Shown piece by piece: positions 1-9,472 of a stretch of 64,000 bases of DNA; positions within the stretch are counted from its first letter, which is position 1; each line of letters starts with the position of its first letter. Origin of the DNA: Marivirga harenae (lineage in GTDB: Bacteria; Bacteroidota; Bacteroidia; Cytophagales; Cyclobacteriaceae); assembly GCF_030534335.1 (NCBI RefSeq), contig NZ_CP130565.1, positions 1,261,501 to 1,325,500 on the forward strand, written 5' to 3'. A program made the translations under genes and the position numbers. The notes under the pieces were generated by a model. That model was not told where the DNA came from. It searched no databases and was given only the letters and a program-made list of their open reading frames with translations.

Positions 1-3000
1 ATTATTTTGCATGATAAGGAGGAAGCGGCTTATTTTCAAAATGACTTGCAAAACCTATTAGATTTTAAAGAACCACTACTTTTTCCCACTTCCTATAAAA
101 GACCTTATCAGTTTGATGACATAGAAAATGCGAATGTGCTGATGAGGGCTGAAATTTTAAACCGGATCAATAACAAATCGTCCACAGGAGAAATTATTGT
201 AACCTATCCTGAGGCACTTTCTGAAAAAGTAATCAATAAAAAGTCCTTAAAGTCAAATACCTTCACCGCTAAAGTAGGTGAAAGTCTGGATGTGGAATTC
301 ATAGCAGAACTATTACAGACTTACGATTTTGAACCTACGGATTTTGTATACGAACCCGGGCAATATGCCATTCGTGGGGGAATAATAGATATATTTTCCT
401 ATGCCAGTGATGAACCTTACAGGATAGAATTGTTTGGAAACGAAATTGATAGCATCCGGACTTTTGATGTGGCTTCGCAACTTTCTACAGACACAGTAAA
501 GCAAATCAACATCATTCCCAATGTGCAAACAAAGCTATTGGAGGAAAGCAGAGAATCTTTACTGGAATACATTCCTAACAATACAAAAATTTGGTTCAAG
601 GATTTTAAGCAAACACTAGATGTGCTAGCGCAATATTACGATAAAGCTTCCAAGTCTTTCAAAGAAATACTGGAAAGCACACAGCAAACGAAAGTCGTTT
701 TAGAACCTCATATGTTGTTTGAAACGCCTGGCAGTTTCAAAACAGGGATGGAAAAATTTCTGAAAGTAGAATTTGGTAATCGTTTTTATTTAAAGGCAAA
801 TCAGGAATTTGAGTATCAAGCGAAACCTCAGCCTTCTTTCAATAAAAATTTTGATTTCATAGCAGACAATCTTTCAAGCAATCAAGAAGCGGGGTTAATC
901 AATATCATTTCTTCGGAATCTTTAACTCAAACCGAGCGACTGAAAAATATCTTTGAAGAAATTGATCCTTTTATCAAATTTCAATCTTTGCCGCATACAC
1001 TGCGAGCAGGATTTATAGATGAGCAACTAAAATTAGCTTGCTATACTGATCATCAGATTTTCGAGCGTTTCCACCGCTACAAAACCAAAGACAAACAAAG
1101 CAAATCCAAAGCCATTACCATTCGGGAGTTGAAAAACCTTCAGCCGGGAGATTTTGTAACGCATATTGATTATGGTGTGGGGCGTTTTGCCGGGATGGAT
1201 AAGGTGGACAATAATGGTAAGAAGCAGGAAGTCATCCGTTTAATATATCGTGATAATGATTTGCTTTATGTCAGCATTCATGCCCTCCACAAAATTTCAA
1301 AATACAGTGGAAAAGAAGGGAGCACCCCGAGCATAAGCAAATTAGGTTCACCTGAATGGGAAAATAAAAAGAAGAAAGCTAAGAGACAAGTAAAGGATAT
1401 TGCCAAGGATTTAATTGAGCTATATGCGAAAAGAAAATCTGCCCCAGGTTTTGGATGTGATCGAGATAGTTTCTTACAGGCAGAATTAGAATCCTCTTTC
1501 ATTTATGAAGATACTCCAGACCAGGCCAAATCTACTGCGGACGTAAAGGCTGATATGGAATTAGAGCACCCAATGGATCGACTAGTTTGTGGTGATGTGG
1601 GATTTGGTAAGACTGAAGTAGCCATCCGAGCAGCTTTTAAAGCAGTGGATAATAATAAACAAGTGGCGGTTTTGGTACCCACTACGATTTTAGCCATGCA
1701 ACATTTCAGAACTTTTTCTGAGCGGTTAGAAAAAATGCCGATTACGGTGGAATACATCAATCGATTCAAGTCCACCAAGCAAATTAAAGAGATTCTCAAA
1801 AGAACAGAAGAAGGAAAAGTTGATATCTTAATAGGAACACATAGAATTGTAAATAAAGATGTGAAGTTTAAAGACTTAGGATTATTAGTTATCGATGAGG
1901 AGCAAAAATTTGGTGTCTCTGTAAAGGATAAACTAAAGGAATTCCGTGTCAACGTAGATGTTTTGACACTTACCGCCACGCCTATACCAAGGACATTGCA
2001 CTTTAGTTTAATGGGAGCAAGAGATTTAAGTGTAATCCAAACCCCACCACCCAATCGCCAACCCGTCACTACGGAGCTACATACTTTCAATGAAGAAGTT
2101 TTGCGAGATGCCATTGCATTTGAACTGCAAAGAGGTGGACAAGTGTTTTTTGTACATAACCGAATTGGTGATATAGAACAAGTTGGGAATATCATTCTCA
2201 AATTAGTGCCTGATGCTAGAATTGGAGTTGCTCACGGACAAATGGACGGGGCAAAGTTGGAAAAAGCCATGATGCGTTTCATCGAAGGAGAGTTTGATGT
2301 ACTGGTTTCCACAAATATCATCGAATCCGGTTTGGATATACCTAATGCCAATACCATTATCATTAATCATGCGCATATGTTTGGCATGTCCGATTTGCAC
2401 CAAATGCGCGGACGTGTTGGGCGCTCCAACAAAAAAGCTTTTTGCTATTTGTTGACGCCTCCAACCATAGGGTTAAGTTCAGATTCACGAAAGAGATTGA
2501 CCACTTTAGAAGAATTTTCCGATTTGGGCGATGGCTTCAAAGTCGCCATGCGTGATTTGGATATTCGTGGAGCCGGGAATATGTTGGGAGCAGAACAAAG
2601 CGGTTTTATCACCGATTTAGGTTTTGATATGTACCACAAAATTTTGGATGATGCCGTGGCAGAATTGAAAGAGAGTCATTTTGCTGATTTATTTAAGGAC
2701 GAGCTAGCTAAAAAAGCCAAAATCATTGCACAGGATTGCACCATTGAAACTGACTTGGAAATCCTGATTCCGGAGGATTATGTGGGCAATATCACGGAAA
2801 GATTAAGCCTATATTCACAACTGGACAATATCAAAAACGAAGAAGAGCTGGGTGTTTTTGAAAAATCCTTGCAAGACCGTTTTGGACCAATACCTGAGCC
2901 TGTTTACGATTTGATAGAAACTGTACGCATCCGCTGGAAAGCTGAAAGCCTTGGTTTTGAGAAATTGTTAATTAAAAATGGTAGCTTAAAAGCTTATTTC

Positions 3001-3198
3001 GTTCCGGCTGATAATGAAAAATATTTTAAATCAGATGTTTTCGGTAGGATTCTAACTTTCGTGCAAATGCATTCTAAAAAATGTAAGATGAAAGACTATA
3101 AAGGTAGACCAATACTTAAAATAGAGAATATAGAAAATATAGAACAGGCCAAATCGATAATATTTGATATGGCTGGGGAAGAAGTGGAAACGGCTTAG
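1..3198 (+). CDS. mfd: Transcription-repair coupling factor Mfd, 5'-truncated
   Basis: Mfd is a DNA translocase that removes RNA polymerase stalled at lesions and recruits UvrA for nucleotide excision repair. The reading frame is open from the first base, so the true start lies outside the window; the family is about 1,100 aa and some tens of N-terminal residues are probably missing. Counting from the TTG at position 7, one sees a UvrB-like N-terminal region, a CarD-like RNA-polymerase interaction module beginning near residue 375 (LQPGDFVTHIDYGVG), the helicase P-loop GDVGFGKTE near residue 529, the DEEQ box near 630, TATPIPRT, the motif VI segment GRVGRS, and a C-terminal TRCF domain. gpmI follows after 76 bp on the same strand. 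Identification is secure. Confidence 0.97.
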   Translation: MILHDKEEAAYFQNDLQNLLDFKEPLLFPTSYKRPYQFDDIENANVLMRAEILNRINNKSSTGEIIVTYPEALSEKVINKKSLKSNTFTAKVGESLDVEFIAELLQTYDFEPTDFVYEPGQYAIRGGIIDIFSYASDEPYRIELFGNEIDSIRTFDVASQLSTDTVKQINIIPNVQTKLLEESRESLLEYIPNNTKIWFKDFKQTLDVLAQYYDKASKSFKEILESTQQTKVVLEPHMLFETPGSFKTGMEKFLKVEFGNRFYLKANQEFEYQAKPQPSFNKNFDFIADNLSSNQEAGLINIISSESLTQTERLKNIFEEIDPFIKFQSLPHTLRAGFIDEQLKLACYTDHQIFERFHRYKTKDKQSKSKAITIRELKNLQPGDFVTHIDYGVGRFAGMDKVDNNGKKQEVIRLIYRDNDLLYVSIHALHKISKYSGKEGSTPSISKLGSPEWENKKKKAKRQVKDIAKDLIELYAKRKSAPGFGCDRDSFLQAELESSFIYEDTPDQAKSTADVKADMELEHPMDRLVCGDVGFGKTEVAIRAAFKAVDNNKQVAVLVPTTILAMQHFRTFSERLEKMPITVEYINRFKSTKQIKEILKRTEEGKVDILIGTHRIVNKDVKFKDLGLLVIDEEQKFGVSVKDKLKEFRVNVDVLTLTATPIPRTLHFSLMGARDLSVIQTPPPNRQPVTTELHTFNEEVLRDAIAFELQRGGQVFFVHNRIGDIEQVGNIILKLVPDARIGVAHGQMDGAKLEKAMMRFIEGEFDVLVSTNIIESGLDIPNANTIIINHAHMFGMSDLHQMRGRVGRSNKKAFCYLLTPPTIGLSSDSRKRLTTLEEFSDLGDGFKVAMRDLDIRGAGNMLGAEQSGFITDLGFDMYHKILDDAVAELKESHFADLFKDELAKKAKIIAQDCTIETDLEILIPEDYVGNITERLSLYSQLDNIKNEEELGVFEKSLQDRFGPIPEPVYDLIETVRIRWKAESLGFEKLLIKNGSLKAYFVPADNEKYFKSDVFGRILTFVQMHSKKCKMKDYKGRPILKIENIENIEQAKSIIFDMAGEEVETA

Positions 3199-3274
3199 TG
3201 AGTTTTTCAACAATTGCTATCTTTACATCGTAAAGAATGAGTAAATACATTTTTCTAAAGGAAATACTTTCAAC

Positions 3275-4795
3275 ATGAACAATAAAGTAATCTTAATGAT
3301 ATTGGATGGCTGGGGCATAGCCACCAACAAAGAAGTTTCTGCAATAGACAAAGCTAACACCCCTTTCGTGGATAGCCTCTATGGAAAATATAAAAACAGT
3401 AAACTTGATGCCTCTGGTCTGGCAGTGGGCTTGCCCGCAGGACAGATGGGAAATTCTGAAGTGGGCCACATGAATATTGGTGCCGGCCGAATCGTCTATC
3501 AAGATTTAGTGAAAATCAATAAAGCAATAGAAGAAAAGTCTATTAAAGAAAATCCCGTTTGGTCAGAAGCGATGAGCTATGCCAAGCAAAATAATAAGAA
3601 AGTCCATTTCATTGGTTTAGTTTCTGATGGTGGGGTTCATTCTCACATAGGGCACTTGAAAGGCTTAATGACTTTAGCTCATGAAGAAGGCGTAAAAGAT
3701 TTATTTGTACATGCTTTTTCTGATGGGCGAGATACTGACCCCAATGGAGGCAAAGCTTATCTGGAAGATGTAGAGAAGCATGCAAAAGAAACTGGTGCAA
3801 AGATAGCCTCTGTTACAGGCCGTTACTATGCTATGGATCGTGACAATAGATGGGAAAGAGTAAAATTAGCTTATGATGCGATGGTTCATGGCGAAGGAAA
3901 GCAAACTGAGTCCATTTCAAATGCAATACAAGCTTCCTATGACGAAGACGTAACGGATGAGTTCATCAAACCTATTATCAATACAGAAAACGGAGAGCCA
4001 ATTGCAAAAATTCAAGAGGGGGATGTAGTCATCTCTTTTAATTTCAGAACTGATAGAGGTAGAGAGATAACCCAAGCTTTAACTCAAAAAGCATTCCATG
4101 AGCAAAACATGCATCCTTTAGATCTGCATTATATTACCATGACCAAATATGATGATACATTTAAAGGGGTAAAAGTGCTTTTTGAAAAGGATAATTTGAC
4201 CAACACTTTAGGTGAGGTGCTGGAAAAAAATGGTAAAAAGCAGATTAGAATTGCCGAAACCGAAAAGTATCCTCACGTTACCTTTTTCTTTTCTGGTGGT
4301 CGAGAGACTGAATTTGATGGTGAAAAACGCTTAATGTGTCCATCTCCGAAAGTGGCTACTTATGATTTGCAACCCGAAATGAGCGCCTACGATATTCGAG
4401 ACAAAATTATTCCCGAATTGAAAAAAGGAGAGACTGATTTTGTTTGCTTGAATTTTGCAAATCCTGATATGGTGGGACATACCGGAGTATTTGAAGCAGC
4501 AGTTAAGGCTTGTGAAACAGTGGATAGTTGTGCAAAAACAGTGACAGAAGTGGCTAAAGAAAATGGATATGCTACGATCATCATAGCAGATCACGGAAAT
4601 TCAGATTATATGGTCAACGATGACGGAAGCCCAAACACGGCTCATACCACTAATCTTGTGCCTTGCATTTTAGTTGATGATGAATTTAACGGCTCCATGA
4701 AAGATGGTAAATTAGGAGATTTAGCGCCTACCATTTTAAAAATTATGGGGGTTCACATTCCAAAAGAAATGACAGGGGATATCCTGATTAGTTAA
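3275..4795 (+). CDS. gpmI: 2,3-bisphosphoglycerate-independent phosphoglycerate mutase
   Basis: This cytosolic glycolytic enzyme interconverts 3- and 2-phosphoglycerate using two metal ions (normally Mn) and a phosphoserine intermediate. The 506-aa length is typical. The N-terminus holds the metal-binding MILDGWG motif, and the phosphorylated serine is Ser61 in MGNSEVGHMNIGAGR. Further family blocks are SDGRDT, GRYYAMDRD, FNFRTDRGRE, NFANPDMVGHTG and the late metal-ligand block ADHGNSDYM with the following TAHTTN. The ATG start gives the conserved N-terminus directly. A hairpin follows the stop codon. Confidence 0.98.
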   Translation: MNNKVILMILDGWGIATNKEVSAIDKANTPFVDSLYGKYKNSKLDASGLAVGLPAGQMGNSEVGHMNIGAGRIVYQDLVKINKAIEEKSIKENPVWSEAMSYAKQNNKKVHFIGLVSDGGVHSHIGHLKGLMTLAHEEGVKDLFVHAFSDGRDTDPNGGKAYLEDVEKHAKETGAKIASVTGRYYAMDRDNRWERVKLAYDAMVHGEGKQTESISNAIQASYDEDVTDEFIKPIINTENGEPIAKIQEGDVVISFNFRTDRGREITQALTQKAFHEQNMHPLDLHYITMTKYDDTFKGVKVLFEKDNLTNTLGEVLEKNGKKQIRIAETEKYPHVTFFFSGGRETEFDGEKRLMCPSPKVATYDLQPEMSAYDIRDKIIPELKKGETDFVCLNFANPDMVGHTGVFEAAVKACETVDSCAKTVTEVAKENGYATIIIADHGNSDYMVNDDGSPNTAHTTNLVPCILVDDEFNGSMKDGKLGDLAPTILKIMGVHIPKEMTGDILIS

Positions 4796-4804
4796 TAATT
4801 TCAG

Positions 4805-4830
4805 AAGGGGTTTGATATAACAAATCCCTT
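4805..4830 (+). terminator. Hairpin downstream of gpmI
   Basis: AAGGGGTTTG and CAAATCCCTT form a 10-bp stem with one G-T wobble around the loop ATATAA, followed by a T-rich run (TCAATTTTCATTT). It begins 10 bp after the gpmI stop, so it probably ends that transcript; the lipoprotein gene starting 20 bp further on would then need its own promoter. Confidence 0.55.
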
Positions 4831-4850
4831 TCAATTTTCATTTATAAAAT

Positions 4851-5429
4851 ATGAGAAAGCTCAACAGTATTCTTTTTTCAGTAATAGTAGTGTCCTTCTT
4901 TGCTTGCGAAACAGCCGTCAGGGAAAAGCCCATCAATGAGTACTATGATGTAGAGAACCTAATTGACAAGCAGTCCCAATTACTGACTGAACTACAACCA
5001 AAAGTTGAAAAGTCCATAGAGGTAGATGGAAAACATGAGACTGACACTATGAAATTCGATTCATTAGGTTGGAAAAATGAGTTGGAAGTCTTCAAATTAG
5101 CGGACATTAATAAGCCTACCTTATTTGATGCCTATGAAGCCACTGAAGAACAAACAAGCGATGGGAAAATCTGGCGATATACCACTGAAAAACCTTCTTT
5201 AGGAATAGAGTACTTGTATGTGTATTTCGATAATGATAGCTCCGTAAAAAAACTGGAAGCTCGCTATCATGAAAATAATGCGCTTTATGTTTCCGAAAGA
5301 AATTTTGAAATCAACTTCAAAAAATCTGAAGATTATAGTGTTTTAGACTCTTACAAAATTTATGGTCGACAAAAAATGGCCATGAAAGATGAGGTGAGGT
5401 TTTCTATTGAGAGTGAGGTGGTGGATTAA
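4851..5429 (+). CDS. Hypothetical lipoprotein
   Basis: A 192-aa protein that I do not recognise. The N-terminus (MRKLNSILFSVIVVSFFAC) is a lipoprotein signal peptide with the lipidated cysteine at residue 19. The mature part is acidic and soluble-looking, with several Lys/Glu-rich stretches and no further membrane segment. It is followed by a hairpin-rich repeat region rather than another gene on this strand, so context gives no functional hint. It is probably anchored to the inner or outer membrane facing the periplasm. Confidence 0.8.
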   Translation: MRKLNSILFSVIVVSFFACETAVREKPINEYYDVENLIDKQSQLLTELQPKVEKSIEVDGKHETDTMKFDSLGWKNELEVFKLADINKPTLFDAYEATEEQTSDGKIWRYTTEKPSLGIEYLYVYFDNDSSVKKLEARYHENNALYVSERNFEINFKKSEDYSVLDSYKIYGRQKMAMKDEVRFSIESEVVD

Positions 5430-5495
5430 CTATGCCAATTAAGTAAATAATTTATATTTTTAAATAACCGACACAACAAGGTTTTTCATACAACC

Positions 5496-5687
5496 ACCCC
5501 GTCCTACGGACACCCCTCCTTTTCCTAAGGAGGGGAACTGCTTCGAGCAAATTGTTGCATTTTATTCCTCTCCCTGAATCCTTAATTTAGTATACTAGGT
5601 AAAGGATTCAATTTAGCATATTGCTAATATTTAGCACAAACCAGCTTCTCCCCTGTTTCAGGGGAGATGTCCGAAGGACAGAGGGGT
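5496..5687. repeat. REP/MITE-like inverted repeat with four hairpins
   Basis: Two similar arms of about 42 bp lie in opposite orientation, separated by roughly 110 bp. Left arm: hairpin GTCC-TAC-GGAC (5501-5511), then a 9-bp stem CCCCTCCTT/AAGGAGGGG (5513-5535). Right arm, reversed: 8-bp stem CTCCCCTG/CAGGGGAG (5648-5666), then TGTCC-GAA-GGACA (5668-5680). The right arm runs up to the stop codon of the lamin-tail gene. The GC-rich arms contrast with the AT-rich surroundings. This looks like a dispersed non-autonomous REP or MITE element that could also act as a terminator; copy number cannot be judged here. Confidence 0.6.
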
Positions 5688-8600
5688 CTAAAACCCCACA
5701 GCCACCCGTTCCTTCACCACTCTCTTATTTCCCTCCGCTGTAAAAAGTTCAAAATAAATAATATAATAACCAGTTCTTACTTTTCTGCCATTAAAATCTA
5801 CTCCATCCCAGCGAAAAAAGCCCGTATTGCTGAGGGTTTCATTATTGGCTAGAGTATTCACCATAGTGCCTTTCATATCAAATATCTTTACCGTGGCCTT
5901 TGTTCCTGCATCATCTAATCGATAATTAATTAAGGTGAAATTTCTACCGGGCTGATTATGCGCAAAAGTTTTCGGATTGGCTTCTATATTTCCAAAGCCG
6001 GTATTTTCATTTGTTAATTGGGAATTTACTTTACCAGGAGTGGCATAACCCACAGCCGAAGCAGCGGAGCTCCATGAATCTGCTTCATTGATTGGCGCTT
6101 CAGGATGGATTCTTTCTAATGAAACTCCATCCACGGTGCGTAAAAAAGGCAAATGCAAGTCATCTGAATATTCTAAATATTCCTCTAATGCTTTATTGGC
6201 GGAAATTATTCTAACTATTCCTTCAGCATTAGTCAATGTAGGCAAATTGGCTTCTACAATGTTTTCCTCATGATGGGATGTAGGATAATCTTCAATGATA
6301 CTTATTTTATCAGTTGTTAAGGCCAGATATTGACCTGGTGCTACGATAACATTTTCGTTTTTAAAAATCACATTTTCATCGCTATTACCTTCTACTGTCC
6401 AACCACTGAGATTAATATATTTATCAGAAATATTAAGCAATTCTATAAAATCTGCTCCTCCTGATTTTTGATCATAAAGTACCTCATTCAATACAACATC
6501 TCCTTGTTCAGGAGGTTCTGCTAAAGCAAAATGTACTTGATTAGCATCAGAATTGATAATATTTCCGACACAATCCGTTAGGTTATTAGTATTTAAACTG
6601 TAGCGAACTTTTACTTTTAATTCATCTGTTAATTTTAATTTTACTGAACTCAAATCGAGCATTTCTACGCTTTCAATTTGAATGGAAGGGCTGATACGAA
6701 ATTGATTTCTTCGAATTTGGGTTATGTCAATTACCTCATTAAAATTGGCGATTACTGTTTTTGGATTAGGAGCAAAAGCTTTTTCCAGCTCAGGACCAGA
6801 TTGGTCTATATTTTCTTCTGTCACCGAATTCTCCATTCCTGGTGTCCCTTGTGCATCGGCTATAGATGCTCTCCAATTCGAAATGCCCAAGCACGGATTT
6901 CGGACATCAATCATTTCCAACGACCAACCTCCCTCATCATATTTAAAATTTTCTTTATACCACTGATCACTATAAAAAGCTTGATTGACAATGGTATCAT
7001 CGGTTATTAACTGTAGATCATCTCCTCTATTATTCAGATTGGGCCAAGGGCTTAAACCAATCACCCTAGCATAAGGACTCAAACCCTCCTCAGCAGAGCT
7101 AGGAGCTAAAAGCAAATATTCTCCAGCTTCAATATAATTCAAGTCTAATGCAACCGTATCCCGCTCATCCATATATTTTACATCCACAAGCGACAGTAAT
7201 TCATCAGTCGGATTGTAAATTTCCACATATTGCCTATTAGGCAATTCTTGATCTCCATTAGGATTGGCCATAATTTCCGTGATGATCAACTCATTAAATC
7301 CCGGCTTGGCAGGACTTGTTAAAATAATTTCTTTTTCGAAATCCAAAATTGGGTTCTCTGATAAATCTGTAATACCATTTAAAGTCAAAGTATATGGGAA
7401 TCCCGTTATCCAATCATTCTTCCATATCAAAACCACTTGGTTTTCGCTCCATAGTCGAGCTTCTTCTAAATTTATTTGAGGAGATAAATCATAATTTTCT
7501 ATATTTTCTACACTTACTGTATCCAAGGGTTCATCAAGGGTTAAAAGCAAAACGGAATCGGAAAGAAATAATACAGAATCCAGTTGTGGCGGGATAATAT
7601 CATATAAAAAACTTGAAGACAGATTTTGTGAAATATTTCCATTGCAATCTGCTACTTCATCAATATTGACTTCATAGGTAACTTCATTTTGTAATTCATC
7701 GGCTAAATTCAGTTTAATAGTGTTTTCCAGGTCGCCTTCAAAGCCAATTCCAGAAATTTCTATCGCAGGTTTGAGAGTATATACAGCATCGAGTACGGAA
7801 TTTGAATCCATCCTTTTATCGAATACAATTGCCAGTTGGTTATTTTGGGTAGCTTTAAAAGAGTTGATTTCAGGCGGATGACCTGAAAATCCAGAATCTG
7901 AAATGCTATTTTCCTTTCCTGGTGTTCCTCCCTCAGTAGCTTCAGATGCTCGCCAATTGTTTTCGTCAAAGCAAATCAAATCAGGATTTATGATTTCTAT
8001 GGTATAGCCTCCTTCTGATTTTTCTTCATCTTGATACCAACTTAAATCATAACCTAATCCATCAATTTTAATGCCCTGAGCATTGGAAATAATCACGCTA
8101 TCACTACCATTATTCAAAGCTCTCCATGAAGATGGGATTATGACTTCTCCAAATTCCGCATAGCTCTCTTCGGCTGATGAAGGGGCTAAGATCAGATATT
8201 CTCCAGGATACAAAATAAAAGATGGTAATAGTCCAGAAGAGGAAGTATTGTCTGAAATTTGCCAGTCTGCCAAATCGATGAATTTATCAGAGCGGTTATA
8301 GATTTCCACAAATTCTTCATCGGGTAAGCCCAAAACGGGTGTGGGGTCTGGAAAAAACTCACTAATGATCACATCGCCAACTTCCGCCTCTTCCACTTCA
8401 AAATAGAAAAACTCAACAGTATCGCTATCGGATAGATTTCCTTCTAAATCACTAAGATTTTCAATGCCCAAACTGTAATCCAATCCGCTTTCGAGTGCAT
8501 CTTCAAAAGTTAGCCAAACGGTATCTTCACTATGCTTAATTGTTGAAGGCGGGATTTCTCCTGGACTTAAAAAATAATGGCTAGTGTCAGTGGCTGAAGA

Positions 8601-9371
8601 TTCCGTAATCTCCTCGGAAAACAACACTTGAATTTCCTGATTATTTAAAATTTCATATTCCAAGATCTGCGGAGGAATAGTATCAAAAATGTAATCTCCC
8701 AAATAGACATTATCAAAATAAAAGCTATTACTTCGGCTGGAGGTGAAATAACAAATGAAACCTGTATATCCTGTTTCATTAAAACTGGCTTCTGTACCCG
8801 TGGCAATGGTGGTGAAATTTTCGCCTTTGTTCCGGTCAACGGCAATTTCCCACTTAGCAGCAGCATCTCTTCTTACCCTAATTCGAATATCAAAAGCAGC
8901 AGCAAAATCGCGATCTCCTCCTCGGGCAATTACTTGTTCATCACTTCCATTTCTGTAAAAGAGACTTATACCATCATTGCTTCCATTTTCTCCGATCTCC
9001 AGATAGTATCCCTCTTGAATGCTTTCCTCATTTTCAAAATCTCGCAAATCGGGTGTAGTACTGGCTAAATATATTTCAACCTTATTAGAGTTTGAAGGAC
9101 TGAAATCTAGATTCACATCAAATCGCCATTCTTTGTCATCCAAATTTCCACTTTCTGATAATGTAGCAATATAGGCGGGTTGTAATACTTCATCTTGAAA
9201 ATTCAGCTGTAATTGAAAAGCATCGTTCACGATATAATCATTCCCATTTCCGATCCATTCTGGGTTATTAGTGAAATTACCATCCGAAAAGTCATCTTGA
9301 ATGATTTGGGCATGCAAAGGGGAATAAGAACAGCAAAGTAAAATACTAAGGCTCAATACGATTTTTATCAT
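5688..9371 (-). CDS. Secreted multidomain lamin-tail / Ig-like protein, probable T9SS substrate
   Basis: The open frame extends upstream to 9440, but the ATG at 9371 gives a normal signal peptide (MIKIVLSLSILLCCSYSPLHAQ), so that start is preferred (about 1,227 aa). After a concanavalin-like N-terminal region, three lamin-tail (LTD) modules can be recognised by GDVIISEFFPDP, NELIITEIMANPNG and GDVVLNEVLYD, each followed by a 'VEIYN' or 'IELLN' strand. They alternate with bacterial Ig-like segments of the SbsA/Big_5 type (FSEEIT, FDKRMDS, FNEVIDI). The C-terminus (FRWDGVDFNGRKVRTGYY, then a Lys/Arg-rich end) resembles the FlgD-like or type IX sorting domain of Bacteroidota. Likely a large cell-surface or secreted structural protein; its ligand is unknown. 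Confidence 0.85.
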   Translation of the reverse strand: MIKIVLSLSILLCCSYSPLHAQIIQDDFSDGNFTNNPEWIGNGNDYIVNDAFQLQLNFQDEVLQPAYIATLSESGNLDDKEWRFDVNLDFSPSNSNKVEIYLASTTPDLRDFENEESIQEGYYLEIGENGSNDGISLFYRNGSDEQVIARGGDRDFAAAFDIRIRVRRDAAAKWEIAVDRNKGENFTTIATGTEASFNETGYTGFICYFTSSRSNSFYFDNVYLGDYIFDTIPPQILEYEILNNQEIQVLFSEEITESSATDTSHYFLSPGEIPPSTIKHSEDTVWLTFEDALESGLDYSLGIENLSDLEGNLSDSDTVEFFYFEVEEAEVGDVIISEFFPDPTPVLGLPDEEFVEIYNRSDKFIDLADWQISDNTSSSGLLPSFILYPGEYLILAPSSAEESYAEFGEVIIPSSWRALNNGSDSVIISNAQGIKIDGLGYDLSWYQDEEKSEGGYTIEIINPDLICFDENNWRASEATEGGTPGKENSISDSGFSGHPPEINSFKATQNNQLAIVFDKRMDSNSVLDAVYTLKPAIEISGIGFEGDLENTIKLNLADELQNEVTYEVNIDEVADCNGNISQNLSSSFLYDIIPPQLDSVLFLSDSVLLLTLDEPLDTVSVENIENYDLSPQINLEEARLWSENQVVLIWKNDWITGFPYTLTLNGITDLSENPILDFEKEIILTSPAKPGFNELIITEIMANPNGDQELPNRQYVEIYNPTDELLSLVDVKYMDERDTVALDLNYIEAGEYLLLAPSSAEEGLSPYARVIGLSPWPNLNNRGDDLQLITDDTIVNQAFYSDQWYKENFKYDEGGWSLEMIDVRNPCLGISNWRASIADAQGTPGMENSVTEENIDQSGPELEKAFAPNPKTVIANFNEVIDITQIRRNQFRISPSIQIESVEMLDLSSVKLKLTDELKVKVRYSLNTNNLTDCVGNIINSDANQVHFALAEPPEQGDVVLNEVLYDQKSGGADFIELLNISDKYINLSGWTVEGNSDENVIFKNENVIVAPGQYLALTTDKISIIEDYPTSHHEENIVEANLPTLTNAEGIVRIISANKALEEYLEYSDDLHLPFLRTVDGVSLERIHPEAPINEADSWSSAASAVGYATPGKVNSQLTNENTGFGNIEANPKTFAHNQPGRNFTLINYRLDDAGTKATVKIFDMKGTMVNTLANNETLSNTGFFRWDGVDFNGRKVRTGYYIIYFELFTAEGNKRVVKERVAVGF

Positions 9372-9381
9372 TAGGTTTTGG

Positions 9382-9411
9382 TTTGGTTCTATTTCAAATA
9401 TGTTATTTTTG
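9382..9411 (+). promoter_or_regulatory. Bacteroidota-type promoter for asd
   Basis: TTTG (9382-9385), an 18-bp spacer and TATTTTTG (9404-9411) match the phylum's -33/-7 consensus TTTG...TAnnTTTG. Transcription would start near 9417 and run into asd, whose ATG is at 9473. The divergent lamin-tail gene begins at 9371. Confidence 0.5.
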
Positions 9412-9472
9412 CCCTTAAAGAAATACGCAGAATTCAACACTGCAAATTACAAAAGTATAAATATTTGTGAAA

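Noticed and set aside
1503-2201. 232-aa ORF antisense to mfd
   Set aside because: It lies wholly opposite the Mfd helicase domain, has low-complexity Ser/Thr/Leu content and no recognisable motif.
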